A stretch of DNA of 64,000 nucleotides from Lingula anatina (Eukaryota; Brachiopoda; Lingulata; Lingulida; Lingulidae): NCBI RefSeq assembly GCF_001039355.2, contig NW_019773515.1:258376-322375 (forward strand), given 5' to 3'. Shown in pieces: positions 47,474-58,608 of this stretch (positions within the stretch are counted from its first letter, which is position 1; each line of letters opens with the position of its first letter). The notes beneath the pieces are model-generated. The model worked only from the letters and a program-made list of their open reading frames with translations. It searched no databases and was not told the origin of the DNA. Position numbers and translations under genes: made by a program.

Positions 47474-50400
47474 CCTGTATTGCTACATCTGTTATTTGTC
47501 CTTCAGTGATTGCGCAAGTGATATTCATTGGTAGGGTTGTGCTTATTTCATCCTCTGATGGGTGGGCCCATATTTTTCTTGCTTCTTCCAAAGACATATT
47601 TAATTCCTGTTCTTCTTCAGTAAAGAAGAGGATGCCTTGAGTTGTCTGGTCACGACTGATCCCCAGTAACTTGATGGCTTTCTCTATGCGGACACTTTCT
47701 TGAATCTGGAATAATAAAGAAATAAGTAAAAATATATTTAATTATAACAGAGAAGGCTATTCTATGTAAGTTAGTAATGGTTTTTAGTGGTCTCAGTAAT
47801 AATGTTTTTCTATGAAGCATGACATGTATATGTGGGTGACCTGTGTGTGGACTTTTGTTTTAATCTGTAATGCTTGTATAATGTTGATGTTTTCTTGAAA
47901 AACAGTATAGGAAATTATCAGCATTATTTTAAAAACAGTTAAAGAGGAAAGATGTTCAATGTGTGGTTACCTGTACGTTTTCTGGTGAATTGACATGGCA
48001 TACCAGTTGGTTTTCATATGTATTGAAGTGGAGGTTGCCTTCAACTGACAAACGACTTCCCAGTTTAATTGGGGATGTAGTTGCTGTTCTCCACAAATTG
48101 ACCGTTAAAGAGCCTGTGGCATCTGTAACTGTCATTTGGTTTAGTGCTGTTGCCTCATTTTTTACAATGACTTCTTTGGTTTCCATTTGTTAAAGAGAAA
48201 GAAATAAAGGTTGGAATTTTATTAGAATTTTGAAAAAAACTGCAGGAGTTGTATGAAAGGATATTTAGTTTGTATAGAAATGTGACATTAAATACAGTGG
48301 ACATGTTAAATGTGCAGTAATGAATAGATTTTTTTATGATACATTAAATATGTTTAATAGAATATACCTAACTTAAATAATTAGTCATACCTTTGTTACT
48401 GTTCCTGAAAATAAGGCCCTGGTACATCCTCTTTGAAACATATCCTTTACTTCTCTAACTGTTCTTTCCATTGGTTTCACCATTTGCTGAGCCAGGGCTT
48501 TTATCTTATCAGGAATAACAGATGTGCATGTGGTTCTGCAAGAAAGGAAATTGAATAAGTTCATAAATTTTAAAAACAAGCATAAGGCTTCAGGACCATG
48601 AGAGTTCACACTTTGAAAATGCCAGAATGAGAAAAATGAAAATTTCACACACTGCATGAATTCAATAATAAATGATAACCCAATTGAGCTGGCTTTCTAA
48701 TTTGAACTGCATGCCAATCCTCAAAATCATACTTGTAAGTTAAAAATAATAATAAGTAACATAGTTTTCTTTTCATAATGTTTGTAGTAGCAGCGCAAAA
48801 AGATTTTTGTTGATGTATCATTACATAATAGATTACAGAATAATTATCACCAATTTTTTTATTGGCTATAAATAGCATGGACATGTAGAAAATTTGATTA
48901 CCATTCGGCTTTATATCCATGGGAGCTCTGAGTCCCACAATAAATATGCCAACATGATAAAAATGAATATTTCACTAAAATGTATAACTTCAGAAAAAGA
49001 AGCCAATTAGACTGCTTTTCCAACTCAGGCTGCATTGTAATTGATGTAATTTACTTTGTATATAAATATATAAGTTATTTTGATAATAGTTTTGAAACTG
49101 TAATAATTGGATAAAATGGAAACATGTTCCATCTTTACTTGCTTTGACGATCTTGTCCTCACTAATTGAGGCATGTATTTTCATGGGCAATTCAGTCGTT
49201 ATGCCTTCCTCGCTGGTAATTAGAAAGAGTCCCTCAGCAATTTCTTTCTTCATTGCTGTTTCCCCGTCTAACTCTTCAGTTAGGAAGAGGAAATCCCCAT
49301 CGTCATAGGAGGAAAGAGCAATCACTGTCAGTTGTTTATCCACATCCATGCTTGGTTGTATCTGAAATGAACAAAGAAGACATACCTAAAACAATGTATT
49401 CATTAGTTATTATATAAAACATTTAATTGTAGTAAAATTACAGGTCTAAGGACAGTGTTGACCTGGGTACAATATATGTATTCTTGCTTGTTGGGATGAA
49501 ATCATGCATGTATGGTTTATATTCAAGTTTTAAGTATGGATGCACATTTTTAAAATGTAAAAGACATGGAAACACTGAGATGTGTTTGATAATTTTTGGC
49601 ATCATGTTTGTTGGTTTTAACACTGAAAGTTTCTAAATTCAGGGCTCGACATTAGCGCCTGTCCGCCTGTCCGGGACAGGTAAAAAATCAGTTCGGACAG
49701 GTGAAGTTGCAGGGTTGGCTGTCCGACGGACAGGTCATGCTTTGTGAGAAATTTGGAGCAAAAGTCTTTAAAAAAGATATATTTTGTTGCATACTAACGT
49801 CTTTTATTCCCTTCCTAGACGGCATTGAAAAGTGACCTACTTTCGGCACAAAACACATGCAGTCACAAAACGAAGTCTGAGTAAACTTACCGCCAAATTA
49901 TGAAAGAGAACACCCTCCAGAACTTCATCAGACAAAATTTATTCACATATCAGGTTCTTTACTTTATATTTATTTAGTTCAAAATCTACGTGCTCTAGTA
50001 ATAAAGACCGTTCAAAAAACAGAAACTACACAAGTACTGTGCTGCCTGGGTACAAAGCCAGATTGAACTGGATGAACTGGCTATATCTAGTTCGTTGTCA
50101 AGGCAACATACTGCCTGTCAATCAAATACGTTGTATGCTATCTACTCACTATAGAAAGTGAAATCTTTTGGACTGAAGATCTTGTTGAAATGTTGTTTAT
50201 TTGCCAAAATATAACCTGAAATTTTGTATGATGTTTTCTTTAATTATTTTAGTATCACCTTTGTTATTTACAGTTAAAAAATAGTGCTCAGCTGGAATAT
50301 GATAAATTAACATTGCTGTCATGTACCAGTATGATATTGATGTAAGGAAGAAATTAGTAATAACAAATATGAGAATTTAAATAAAAAGAAGGGGAACATT

Positions 50401-51750
50401 TTATATTGATTTTATTTAATTCATATATTTAAAAAAATCAAACACATGATAATCCAGAAAAGAAGTTAAATTGTTAACAAAGATATAAGTATTATAAAAT
50501 GAATATTATTTAACTTTTCATTGAACTATATTCAAATATTATTAATTTTGAATATTTTAATAAAATTAATTTAACAGTACCCCCTCCCCACTTCCCGCTC
50601 AGAGTATTTTTTTTTTTTTTAGCTGTGGTTAAACTTCATGTAATCTGTTATCAAATTGCAGATTTACAATTAGTAGACCCTGTACCCCAAATCCTAGGAG
50701 AAGCCCTGATTGGAACTATGTTAAATCAGACTTAGACCCCATTTCCAAAGATTAGATCAATCTACTTTAGATCAACCTAACTCCCTAGGGGTTCACGCAA
50801 AATAGCTGTCAGCCAGGCGGACACGAAAGTTAATTTCCCCCGTACAGCTTGTAGTAGGTGGGAAGGACATTTAAGCCAGATTATCTGACAGTAATCTAGT
50901 GAGACTCCCCGCGGGGATAGATCGATCTAAAAGCTCTGGGAATACAGCCTTATATGCAAGATTTAATCTTCAGAGGTTCACAAGTATGAAAAAACAACTT
51001 TTTACCTGAAAATAAATTCACTTTAAGGTGCATTTTCCCAGCTCATTTGATTGAGTATTTTGATAATAGATACATTAAATGTATGACTACACATTTACAA
51101 AGTTCTGGGTATGAATAGAAAAAAAAATATTGGTTTTGTTGGACAGGTTGGTTTGAAAATCGGACAGGTCAAATTTGTGACCACCTGTCCGAAGGACAGG
51201 TGCTCATAAAAGTTAGTGTCTAGCCCTGAAATTGCATGAAAATATTAATGATGAGAACAATGTAAGTTGCAAGGAGGGCAATTTTTCGTGTGAAATGAAC
51301 TGAATTTTGGTGCACTTTTAAACAGATTTTAGAACATGACTACCTAGTAATGTGAAGTAGGTATTGGCATCTTTGCATGGTTTAATTCAATTGATATAGT
51401 ATTAATTTTTAATGGATGGATATACATGTCAGTGATGTGGAATTGTTTAATTGAAATAACTTCCTCAACATATAAAGACTGTTTAGTATGGATTACAAAA
51501 AAAAAACAAACAGTTTTTACCTCCACATCTTTTGGATTGTTAATGTGGCATACAAGGCGTTTTTCAAATGAATTTAAATTTATACTGCCAGGGAATTCTG
51601 CAGAACTGCCGACCTTGACTGGAGAAGATGAGGCATCACGCCACAAGTTTACAGGGATGGAGTGGGTTCCATCTTCTACTATGACGGTAGTCATTTTGGT
51701 GGCTAGTCCTTTGACCATAAGGATATCCACGCCCAACATCGGCTTTGAAT
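47474..51750 (-). CDS. Second copy of the OB-cassette exons
   Basis: After the N at 45050 the exons recur: 51521-51750 (OB1), 49139-49361 (A1), 47971-48173 (OB2) and 47474-47705 (B), with the same borders and a few substitutions. In A1 the last exon base is A rather than G before GTAAAG, and in OB1 the donor is GTAAAA rather than GTAACA. If the duplication is real the gene has five OB modules; if it is an assembly artefact these are the other allele. Confidence 0.5.
48391..48535 (-). CDS. Exon C, copy 2 (splice sites intact)
   Basis: Identical in protein sequence to copy 1 over its length, with acceptor CTTGCAG and donor GTATGA. Its role and parent gene are unknown. Confidence 0.4.
49640..51228. 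mobile_element. Non-autonomous hAT-type transposon, 1.59 kb
   Basis: The element begins CAGGGCTCGACATTAGCG and ends CTAGCCCTG. AAATT flanks both sides (49635-49639 and 51229-51233), and the other copy of this locus (near 44150) has a single AAATT, which proves insertion and a 5-bp target duplication. Both ends carry several CCTGTCCG/GGACAGGT subterminal repeats. The left 130 bp match the hAT remnant at 22748. There is no transposase; the interior holds a nested MITE at 50732. Confidence 0.9.
50732..50951. repeat. MITE family member 2, nested in the hAT element
   Basis: Its interior (CTAACTCCCTAGGGGTTCAC, TCTAGTGAGACTCCCC) matches 6213-6443. Terminal repeats are TTAGACCCCATTTCCAAAG on the left and CTCTGGGAATACAGCCTTA on the right, which are imperfect inverted repeats. 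Confidence 0.7.
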
Positions 51751-51769
51751 CTAAAACGTCAGTGAGTTC

Positions 51770-52120
51770 TCACTTTAAAATCTTCTGGCTTCCTTGACCA
51801 GTGTTTCTAGGGCGGAAATGAATTCTATGGACAACAGCCTGGTCCTGCTCATGGCATCTGCACTCGAGATGACATGTCGGATATCCATCTTCAGGTGCTC
51901 GGCCAGTTGTTTTTGATAGGCCTGGGTCTGGCACGTGTTTTGATCGAGCTTTTCCTTTAGCTCCCTGAAGTTCGCTCGCAGGTGATTGGTTCTCCTCTTG
52001 TGTCACCTGCGCCAATTTCTTGTTTATTCCATCTTCCATTCTGGCTAGCTTCGTTGCAGTGAAATCAGTCAGTTCTGTTGTGTCCCCGTCCCACCGTCGC
52101 TTGCCGAGCGGTAGTTCTGG
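51770..52120 (-). pseudogene. Helical coding fragment at the duplication end (also at 44690-45040)
   Basis: The - strand encodes ELADFTATKLARMEDGINKK, then after a one-base shift LKEKLDQNTCQTQAYQKQLA, EHLKMDIRHVISSADAMSRT and LSIEFISALETLVKEARRF-stop. It looks like a coiled-coil Gag or capsid-type helical region next to the BEL/Pao fragment, but I cannot assign it. The frame is broken in both copies at the same place. Confidence 0.35.
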
Positions 52121-52126
52121 CTTTCA

Positions 52127-52546
52127 CATTGGTTTTATCCATAATACGTACCGATCCACTGTACATGTCACTGGCCTCTTGGGCAGAATCGGCCCCAGAC
52201 AACCAATCATCCACATAAAGGTTTTCTTTGAGCTGTCTCACCACATCAGAGGGCTCACATGTACTCAAATGGTGACCGATGGTAGCACTCAAAAGGAAAG
52301 GGCTCGACTTCACACCAAAAGTTACCCTATTAAACCTCATGACACTTTTCCTACCATCCACACTCCACATAAATCTGTGTACACCTTTGTCCTCTTCCTT
52401 CAGAGCAATCTGAAGAAATGCCTTGGAAATGTCTACAGTTAAGGCCACTAACCACCTTCTAAACCTCAACAGCACTTCCACTAAGTTGGGAATCAATGAC
52501 GGACCAGTTTCCAGACAATCATTCAAACTAAGGCCATTCTCTATGA
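52127..52546 (-). pseudogene. BEL/Pao reverse transcriptase fragment
   Basis: The - strand encodes LSLNDCLETGPSLIPNLVEV, FRRWLVALTVDISKAFLQIA, KGVHRFMW, RVTFGVKSSPFLLSATIGHH and LKENLYVDDWLSGADSAQEA. The AL.VDISKAF, FGV.SSPF and YVDDWLSG blocks are RT motifs of BEL/Pao LTR elements; YVDD holds the catalytic aspartates. Both ends are sharp: DIRS sequence begins above 52546 and the OB duplication begins below 52127. Nothing else of the element remains. Confidence 0.85.
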
Positions 52547-53040
52547 TTTTGCACAGAATTTTTAAAATGGTCAAGTAGGTCTTGGCATTCCTATTTAGTT
52601 GGAGCCAGTATAAGGAAATCATCCAGCAAGTGTAGGATGTCAGGTATGTCAAATTTTTCTTTGGCATGTCAGGTATGTCAAATTTTTCTTTGGCAATCCA
52701 CTCAATCGCCGAACTAAAAATTTCAAACTTTTGGTAAATTGAACGTAGCCCCATTCGTAAGATTCTGAATGCATTTAGGATGTCAGTCTTAGCCAAAAGT
52801 TTTTTTTCCTAGGGATTTTGTGAGTTGTATGACATCCGAAACAGTGGCGTAGGACACTGAGGCAAATTTATCGTCAGTGCCATCATTGACCGAGTGATGT
52901 TTAGGATAAGAGAGATAGTGAATAAAACTGAATTTTCCAGGGGTCTTCTTCAGAACTACAAAAACTAGGGATATGGTAAAAAAGTGGAAGGGGGGGGGGG
53001 GGGAAGGGGCCTTTTCGTCTGGCCTGAATTTCTGAATCAA
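52547..53040 (-). pseudogene. DIRS-like reverse transcriptase fragment with internal deletion
   Basis: The - strand reads KKTPGKFSFIHYLSYPKHHS, VNDGTDDKFASVSYATVSDV, AKTDILNAFRIL, then jumps to MGLRSIYQKFEIFSSAIEWI and, in another frame, DILHLLDDFLILAPTK. These are DIRS RT blocks, including the LLDDF active site. A deletion removed the segment between AFRIL and MGLRS, and a perfect 33-bp tandem duplication around 52635-52690 shifts the frame just before LLDDF. Confidence 0.75.
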
Positions 53041-53265
53041 TCTTTTCCTTTAGTTTCTCGGAATGCTCATGTTTTTTAGATTTTTGTGGGGGAGAGTGGG
53101 GTAACTCTCCTTGGTAAGGGATGATAGATCCTTCTCTGAAGCTGTGAGTTAAAAATTTTGTGATATGGGAATCCTCCAGAATGTTTTCCAATGCAGCGAG
53201 GTTTAACAATGTTTTGGTCCAAAGGTAATGAGGGCTTTTTAATTTTGAAAATTTTGTGAATTGGG

Positions 53266-53870
53266 TTACATAGTATTTTTGTGGAACTTGGGTCGGAAAA
53301 TTTGGGACTTTTGGTGGCTAGAAAGGGTGTAATGGCTGTTAGTGAAGGGTTTTCTGGGGTAAGGGGAAGTAAAATGCCTAGGTAAGGCTGAGGGGCATAT
53401 AGAAAGGGGGTGATCTTTGTTGCATAGATAGCATTTGTGCTGATATCTGCAACACGTAAATGAACACTTTCTTCTGTTGAAGTTTTTACACACCTCAGGA
53501 GGACGAATATTGTCCAATTTTGGGGTTCCCAGAGAGAGTCCATAAACTTCGGAGTCCTCCTCCTCCCACGTGATGCCTTCGCTGGCTCGTTTTAGCCGGA
53601 ACCTCTCATCGTAAACCCTCCAATTTGCTGCTTTGTTAGGGAACATCGCGATAACCCTGTGGGCATAAACCAAAAAGGGGGATGGCTTGATGATCAGGAA
53701 ATTTTTGTAGATAGATGGCCGAAAAGATTTGCCAGGCTTGGCACCACTGGAGGGAGGTTAAATCAGATTTCTTGGGAGAAGGGGCAAGGATCATTGTGAT
53801 CTGACCTTCCTCGTTCCGTTCATTTTGCGTTGAGAAATTTTCAGGTTATGTGTTTTTATCTGTAAACCTT
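53266..53870 (-). pseudogene. DIRS-like gag with CCHC-type finger
   Basis: The - strand encodes LTSLQWCQAWQIFSAIYLQK, a frameshift near 53690, then VYAHRVIAMFPNKAANWRVY, DERFRLKRASEGITWEEED and a cysteine-rich end VCKNFNRRKCSF, CRYQHKCYLCNKDHPLSIC. This is the same gag family as at 22 kb, here with its nucleic-acid-binding finger. It precedes the DIRS RT at 53040 on the same strand, so both belong to one element. The N-terminal part is lost where the foldback element lies. Confidence 0.75.
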
Positions 53871-53887
53871 TTAAGATCCCTTATTTG

Positions 53888-56549
53888 TAGTCCGGTTGCT
53901 TAGGGCAAAAAAATGGCCAAATCGTGACACGGTGGATAAAAGCACCAAATTTTGCATGTGGGTACCTTTTGACATACTAAATCAAATTAGAGCCGTAGCC
54001 CACGGAAAAAAATTACCGTTTGGGCAAAAAATCCAAAATGGCCGCCAATTTGTGAAATTCTGTAGAAATATATACATACCTATGTTGATTTTTATCATAT
54101 TAAGTATTTTCTCAATGTTTTCCACGTCCTTATTACCCATATTATGCATATATGTCAAATAACAAACAAGTGTCCTTGGACTTTTTGAAAAATCCAAGAT
54201 GGCCGCCATATGGCATAGGAATACTAGATCATGTACACGGGTTTTCAACTAACTAATGCCAACTAGAAAGATGCATTGCCCACTATCTAATTGTTTCTTA
54301 TTACACAAATAATATATTTGTGGTGAGTAACTAACCTTTATTCTCAGGCATTTCGAGAAAAATTCAAGATGGCCGCCATATCAAAGGAATACTAGTATAC
54401 ACATAGGGCTTCTTCTGCCATAGAGATATAATATTAATTGATAAGTTAGGTTTGTTTCTGAGTATTTTCCACATCTTTTTAATTCACATAATATATATAT
54501 GATGAGAATGTTATGTGTATCCTTTTTGAAAAGAAAAAACAAAATGGCTGCCATTAGCCATAGAAGGTGGGGTTCAGTTAATACCTGCGGGAGATAGGCT
54601 TTCATATAAAATGAAGCTGAATTAAGTTGTTATTCTGTTTTTTTAGTATTATTATCCCATGATACATATCTGTTAGGTAATTAATGTCCATATTTTATCA
54701 TTTTGGGGAAATCCAAGATGGCCTTCTTTTCCCCGTAGGAAAACTGGTGCATTAGATTTTATACGCACTTCTAAGACAAATGGGGGTAATCATGATATTT
54801 TGTCAAAATACTTAGGGGTATACACTTGTTACCCACCAGATAGATATCTCAAAGTCCAAAAAGAATGTGGGAAATACCGAGAAACAAAATTAATTTTACA
54901 TTGAACCCAATGTCTCTCTGGCAGTAGTTGAATGTACTATTCCAATTGTGAATTGCAGCAATCTTGAATTTTCTCAAATGCGCAAGATGCACACTTGCTA
55001 CACACCAGATTTATATAGAGTAAGGTTAATAAGAATGTCAACATGTTTGAACATCAAATGGCTTTATTTCATGTTGGAATCAATGTCTGAACTGTTCCAT
55101 TAATTGACACCTATTTGCATTTGAATGATATATTCCTATGACAACTGGCAGTTATCTTGGGTTTTCTCCGAATAATACTCAAGGATACATACACTTTCTA
55201 CACACACACACAGTCTTTCATAAGGATAAATAGGATATCTAAAACATTTAAAAACGATCTAGAGTTAACTGCATTTAAATTGTACTCAGTGTATCTCTGG
55301 CATTATTTGATTATGTGTTCGAATATTCTAATGACAAAAGGCAGACTTCTTGTATTTTTCCAGGATACTCAAAGATACACACATGCTACAGACCAGGTAT
55401 ACATCATAGGAGTAATAATAAATGGAATGAAAAACATAAATTATTTTAAAACAAACCCATGGAAATGTAATTGTATAATAAACCATATGCCTCTCTAGCA
55501 GTAATTGAAACCCACCCATTTGTATTCCTATGTCAAATTGTAGCTATCTTGGATTTTCTCAGAATATCCAAGGATGTACACTATTTACCCACCAGATATA
55601 TATATCATAGGACTAATAAGGATGGGCAAAACTTGATAAGCAAACATAATTTCACCCTGGTAGTAGATGAAAAGCCATGGATGTGCAGTTGTAATTCCAG
55701 CAGTATTCCTACAGCCAATGACGGCCATCTTGGATTTTCTCAAAATGATCAAATATGCACATTAATCACCTGCTAGATATGTATCACAGTGTAATAATTA
55801 TGTGTAAAACACTAAAAAATCTGAATTTGATAGTGAATTAGCTGGCATTAGTTCCAACCCTTTATAATACTAGAAGTATTCCTATGACATATGGCGGCCA
55901 TCTTGGATTTTCTCAAAATGCCCATGAATACTTGTTAGTTACTCACCACATACATATTGTGTGGGTGGAAAGGATGTGGAAAACACCCAGAAACAAACTT
56001 AATTTGATAGTGGAAAATTAATCTTTCCAGTTGCCATTAGTCGAATCCCACGTATACTAGAATTCCTGTGGCACATGGCAGCCATCTTGGATTTTCCAAA
56101 ATGCCCCAAAACACTTCGTAGTTACTCACCACAAACATATTATGTGGGTAACATACTTAATTTGATAGTGGATAACGTATCTTTCTAGCTGATATTAGTT
56201 GTGCACTAGTATTCCTATGGCTGTTTCTATGGCATATGAAAGCCATCTTGGATTTTTTCAAAAAGTCCAAGGGAACTTGTTTGCTATCTGACATATATGA
56301 ATAAAATGGGTAATAAGGTTGTGGAAAACTCTGAGAAAATAATTTATTTGATAAAAATCAACATAGGTATGTACACATTTCTATAGAATTCCATAAATTG
56401 GCGGCCATTTTGGATTTTTTTGGCCAAACGGTAATTTTTTTCCGTGGGCTACGGCTCTTATTTAATTTAGTATGTCAAAAGGTACCCACATGCAAAATTT
56501 AGTGCTTTTATCCGCCGTGTAACGATTTTTTCCTTAAGCCACCGGACTA
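53888..56549. mobile_element. 2.66-kb foldback element with ~175-bp subrepeats
   Basis: The ends TAGTCCGGTTGCTTAGGG and its near reverse complement (CCTTAAGCCACCGGACTA) bound the element, flanked on both sides by TTG. The outer 300 bp or so on each side are close inverted copies. Within it a motif like CCAAGATGGCCGCCAT recurs about every 160-195 bp: five times forward (54031 to 54711) and nine times reversed (54961 to 56401). There is no ORF. It sits between the SGNH exon and the gag of a DIRS-like element. Superfamily not assigned. Confidence 0.8.
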
Positions 56550-56682
56550 TTGGGTGATCATGGGATAGAGGTGACTTAGGTGCTACTTAGTTTGGAGCAG
56601 GCTGCTCTCATACTAGCTGAAAATTCTATGTTATACAAAGCTAAATGTATGCCCCTGTACTGAATTGATTAGACTGACTTAC

Positions 56683-57104
56683 TCTTGCTTGCGATGAGCA
56701 CAGCACCCCTGAATGATTGCCAGAGCATGTTTGTGCCTGTTGCATTCATGTGAACTCCATCTGGTAGCAGGTTTTTTGACCAGTTGAAGGTGGCCCCTAC
56801 ATGTCCTAAAAAGTGAACCCTGTCTTGGCCTTAAAAGGTTTCTTTCATGGCATTGTTCACTTTTGCTATTGTTAGGTTATATCTGTCTTGGTCCTCTCTG
56901 GTTGGCAGGTACCCACAACTGGGGGAGGACCTGTAGAGAAGCTGGCCCCAGAAGATTGTAATGCAGGGAAAATGCTCCAGAATCAGAAGGTTCAGTGTGG
57001 TAATCTTCTTTGGTGGTCCATCATCTTTGGTGGGTCAAATGGCGATCCCCTCACGTCATTTTCTACGACTTGAAAAAGAATCACATCTGTCATCCTTGGG
57101 GTGC
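56683..57104 (-). pseudogene. SGNH-hydrolase-like exon of a DIRS-like element, second copy
   Basis: In shifting frames the - strand reads ILFQVVENDVRGSPFD, ITIFWGQLLYRSSPSCGYLP, then after a TAA stop DRVHFLGHVGATFNWSKN and LLPDGVHMNATGTNMLWQSF. It parallels the copy at 25.2-25.7 kb and supplies block V, D-x-x-H (DGVH), with the family catalytic pair. The block III glycines are changed (VEND for GGND). A strong donor GTAAGT follows at 56682. It is broken by at least one frameshift and one stop and truncated at 57104. Confidence 0.65.
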
Positions 57105-58195
57105 CTGATGTGCAATTTTGTTGTACTTCTTAATCGTTGCATTCACTCACTCAAAATAAATTCCACAAATGCCCCGCATCAGTTTAGTATCTTCTCCTTT
57201 ATAAGCCGCAGCTGCTGACGCTGTCTCCCCATATCAGGCAGGGCCTTCTTTTCCTCAAACTCCATAATCAGCTGATGTATCTTTAATTCTGTTTTGTTGT
57301 TCAGATAAAGCGTCCAATTCTTTACTTGCATCTGACATGGGTGGACTTCCTAGGACAATTCCGTCCTCTTCTTTCAGGATATCCATATTACTAGGATCTC
57401 ACAGGAATATTAAACATCGGGGATTTAAGTCACTCCAGGAATTTTAAACTATAACACCCCTAGTGTTAGAAAAGGAATAAAGTCTTGTTGGAATAATATA
57501 TGTTTATTCTCCTCTCTGTCTTTACCAGTTACATAATACTTGTCAATCAATGATGGTTTATAATCTCTGGTTAGACAGTGTTCTCAAAAGGTATACACTA
57601 GGCTTGAACAACTTCTGGGGTTATCAAAACATGTTTTCTTCTTCACAAGAACTGAACAAAGGAATGTGCTGTGCTCTCTGGCTAGGAAAATTTAAATCCC
57701 TTCAAGGAATCTCATTAAAAAACAATCAGAGGAAAATCATATGCTACTTAATACTCTCTATCAGCAATAGGGGGCAGCACCTTACAGCCTACTCTTTTTA
57801 GCCATTGGCAATACAGGGCAGAACTTAATAGTTTGATTAAATGTTCGGCTATCTAGGAATTTGCCAGGTATCTTTGCAGTCATTCAAATTGTCAATAATC
57901 CAATCTTTACCCATTTCAGTCAAAATATTTTCTCTCAATAATTTTCCAAAATACATTATAAATTGAGATTCCTTAAAATTGGAAAGTCCAGTGTTCAATT
58001 GTTTAATTGAAAGGTGGTATAAAGTATTTGGTTGTTCGATCCCCTCCTGGGTCCAAGTGTGTTCACCCTCTATCATAATATTAAGTATAATATCTTCATC
58101 CATATTCAGTTATCAGCGCGTCTGACGTGCAATTTTGTTGTACTTCTTAATCGTTGCATTCACTCACTCAAAATAAATTTCACAAATGCCCCGCG

Positions 58196-58405
58196 TCAGT
58201 TTAGTATCTTCTCCTTCATAAGCCGCAGCTGCTGAGGCTGTCTCTCCATCTCAGGCAGGGCCTTCTTTTCCTCAAACTCCATAATCAGCTGCTGTTTCTT
58301 TAATTCTATGTTTTGATGTTCAGATGAAGTGTCCAGTTCTTTACTTGCATCTGACATGGGTGGACTTACTAGGACAATTCCGTCCTCTTCTTTCAGGATA
58401 TCCAT
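58196..58405 (-). CDS. Hypothetical 69-residue coiled-coil ORF
   Basis: The frame starts MDILKEEDGIVLVSPPMSDA and continues with a strongly helical KKQQLIMEFEEKKALPEMER stretch. A decayed version lies in the other repeat copy (57170-57390). Glu/Lys/Gln-rich helices of this kind occur at the start of retroelement Gag proteins, but there is no further support. Confidence 0.3.
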   Translation of the reverse strand: MDILKEEDGIVLVSPPMSDASKELDTSSEHQNIELKKQQLIMEFEEKKALPEMERQPQQLRLMKEKILN

Positions 58406-58608
58406 ACTACTAGGATCTCATAGGAATGTTAAACTTCAGGGAGTTAAGTCACTCTAGGAATTTTAAACTATAACACCCCTAGTGTTAGAAAAGTCTTGTT
58501 GGAATAATATATGATGTTTATTCTCCTCTCTGTCTTTACCAGTTATATAATACTCCTCAATCAACAAGGGTTTTAAATTCCTGGTTGGACAGAGTTCTCA
58601 AAAGGTAT

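Larger units (their letters stand above)
39556..52126. repeat. 5.5-kb direct duplication across an N at 45050
   Basis: The unit 39556-45049 recurs as 45058-52126 with about 1-3 percent substitutions and small indels, plus one 1.59-kb hAT insertion in the second copy. It contains the OB1, A1, C, OB2 and B exons, AT-rich introns, and at its left end two tandem 100-bp-scale units around TACGTCCCAACGGATCGCCA. The N lies exactly at the junction. Confidence 0.9.

Noticed and set aside
39556-52126. Genuine recent segmental duplication of 5.5 kb
   Set aside because: Not excluded, but the single N exactly at the junction and the same pattern at two other Ns make an assembly artefact more likely.
52020-52442. 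140-codon + strand ORF
   Set aside because: Antisense of the BEL/Pao reverse transcriptase fragment.
54031-56416. Regularly spaced repeats as a CRISPR-like array
   Set aside because: The genome is eukaryotic, the repeats are imperfect and invert orientation, and the whole is bounded by terminal inverted repeats, so it is a foldback transposon.
57849-58103. 84-codon - strand ORF (MDEDIILNIMIEGEHTWTQE)
   Set aside because: No recognisable motif, no repeat or splice support; too short to accept alone.
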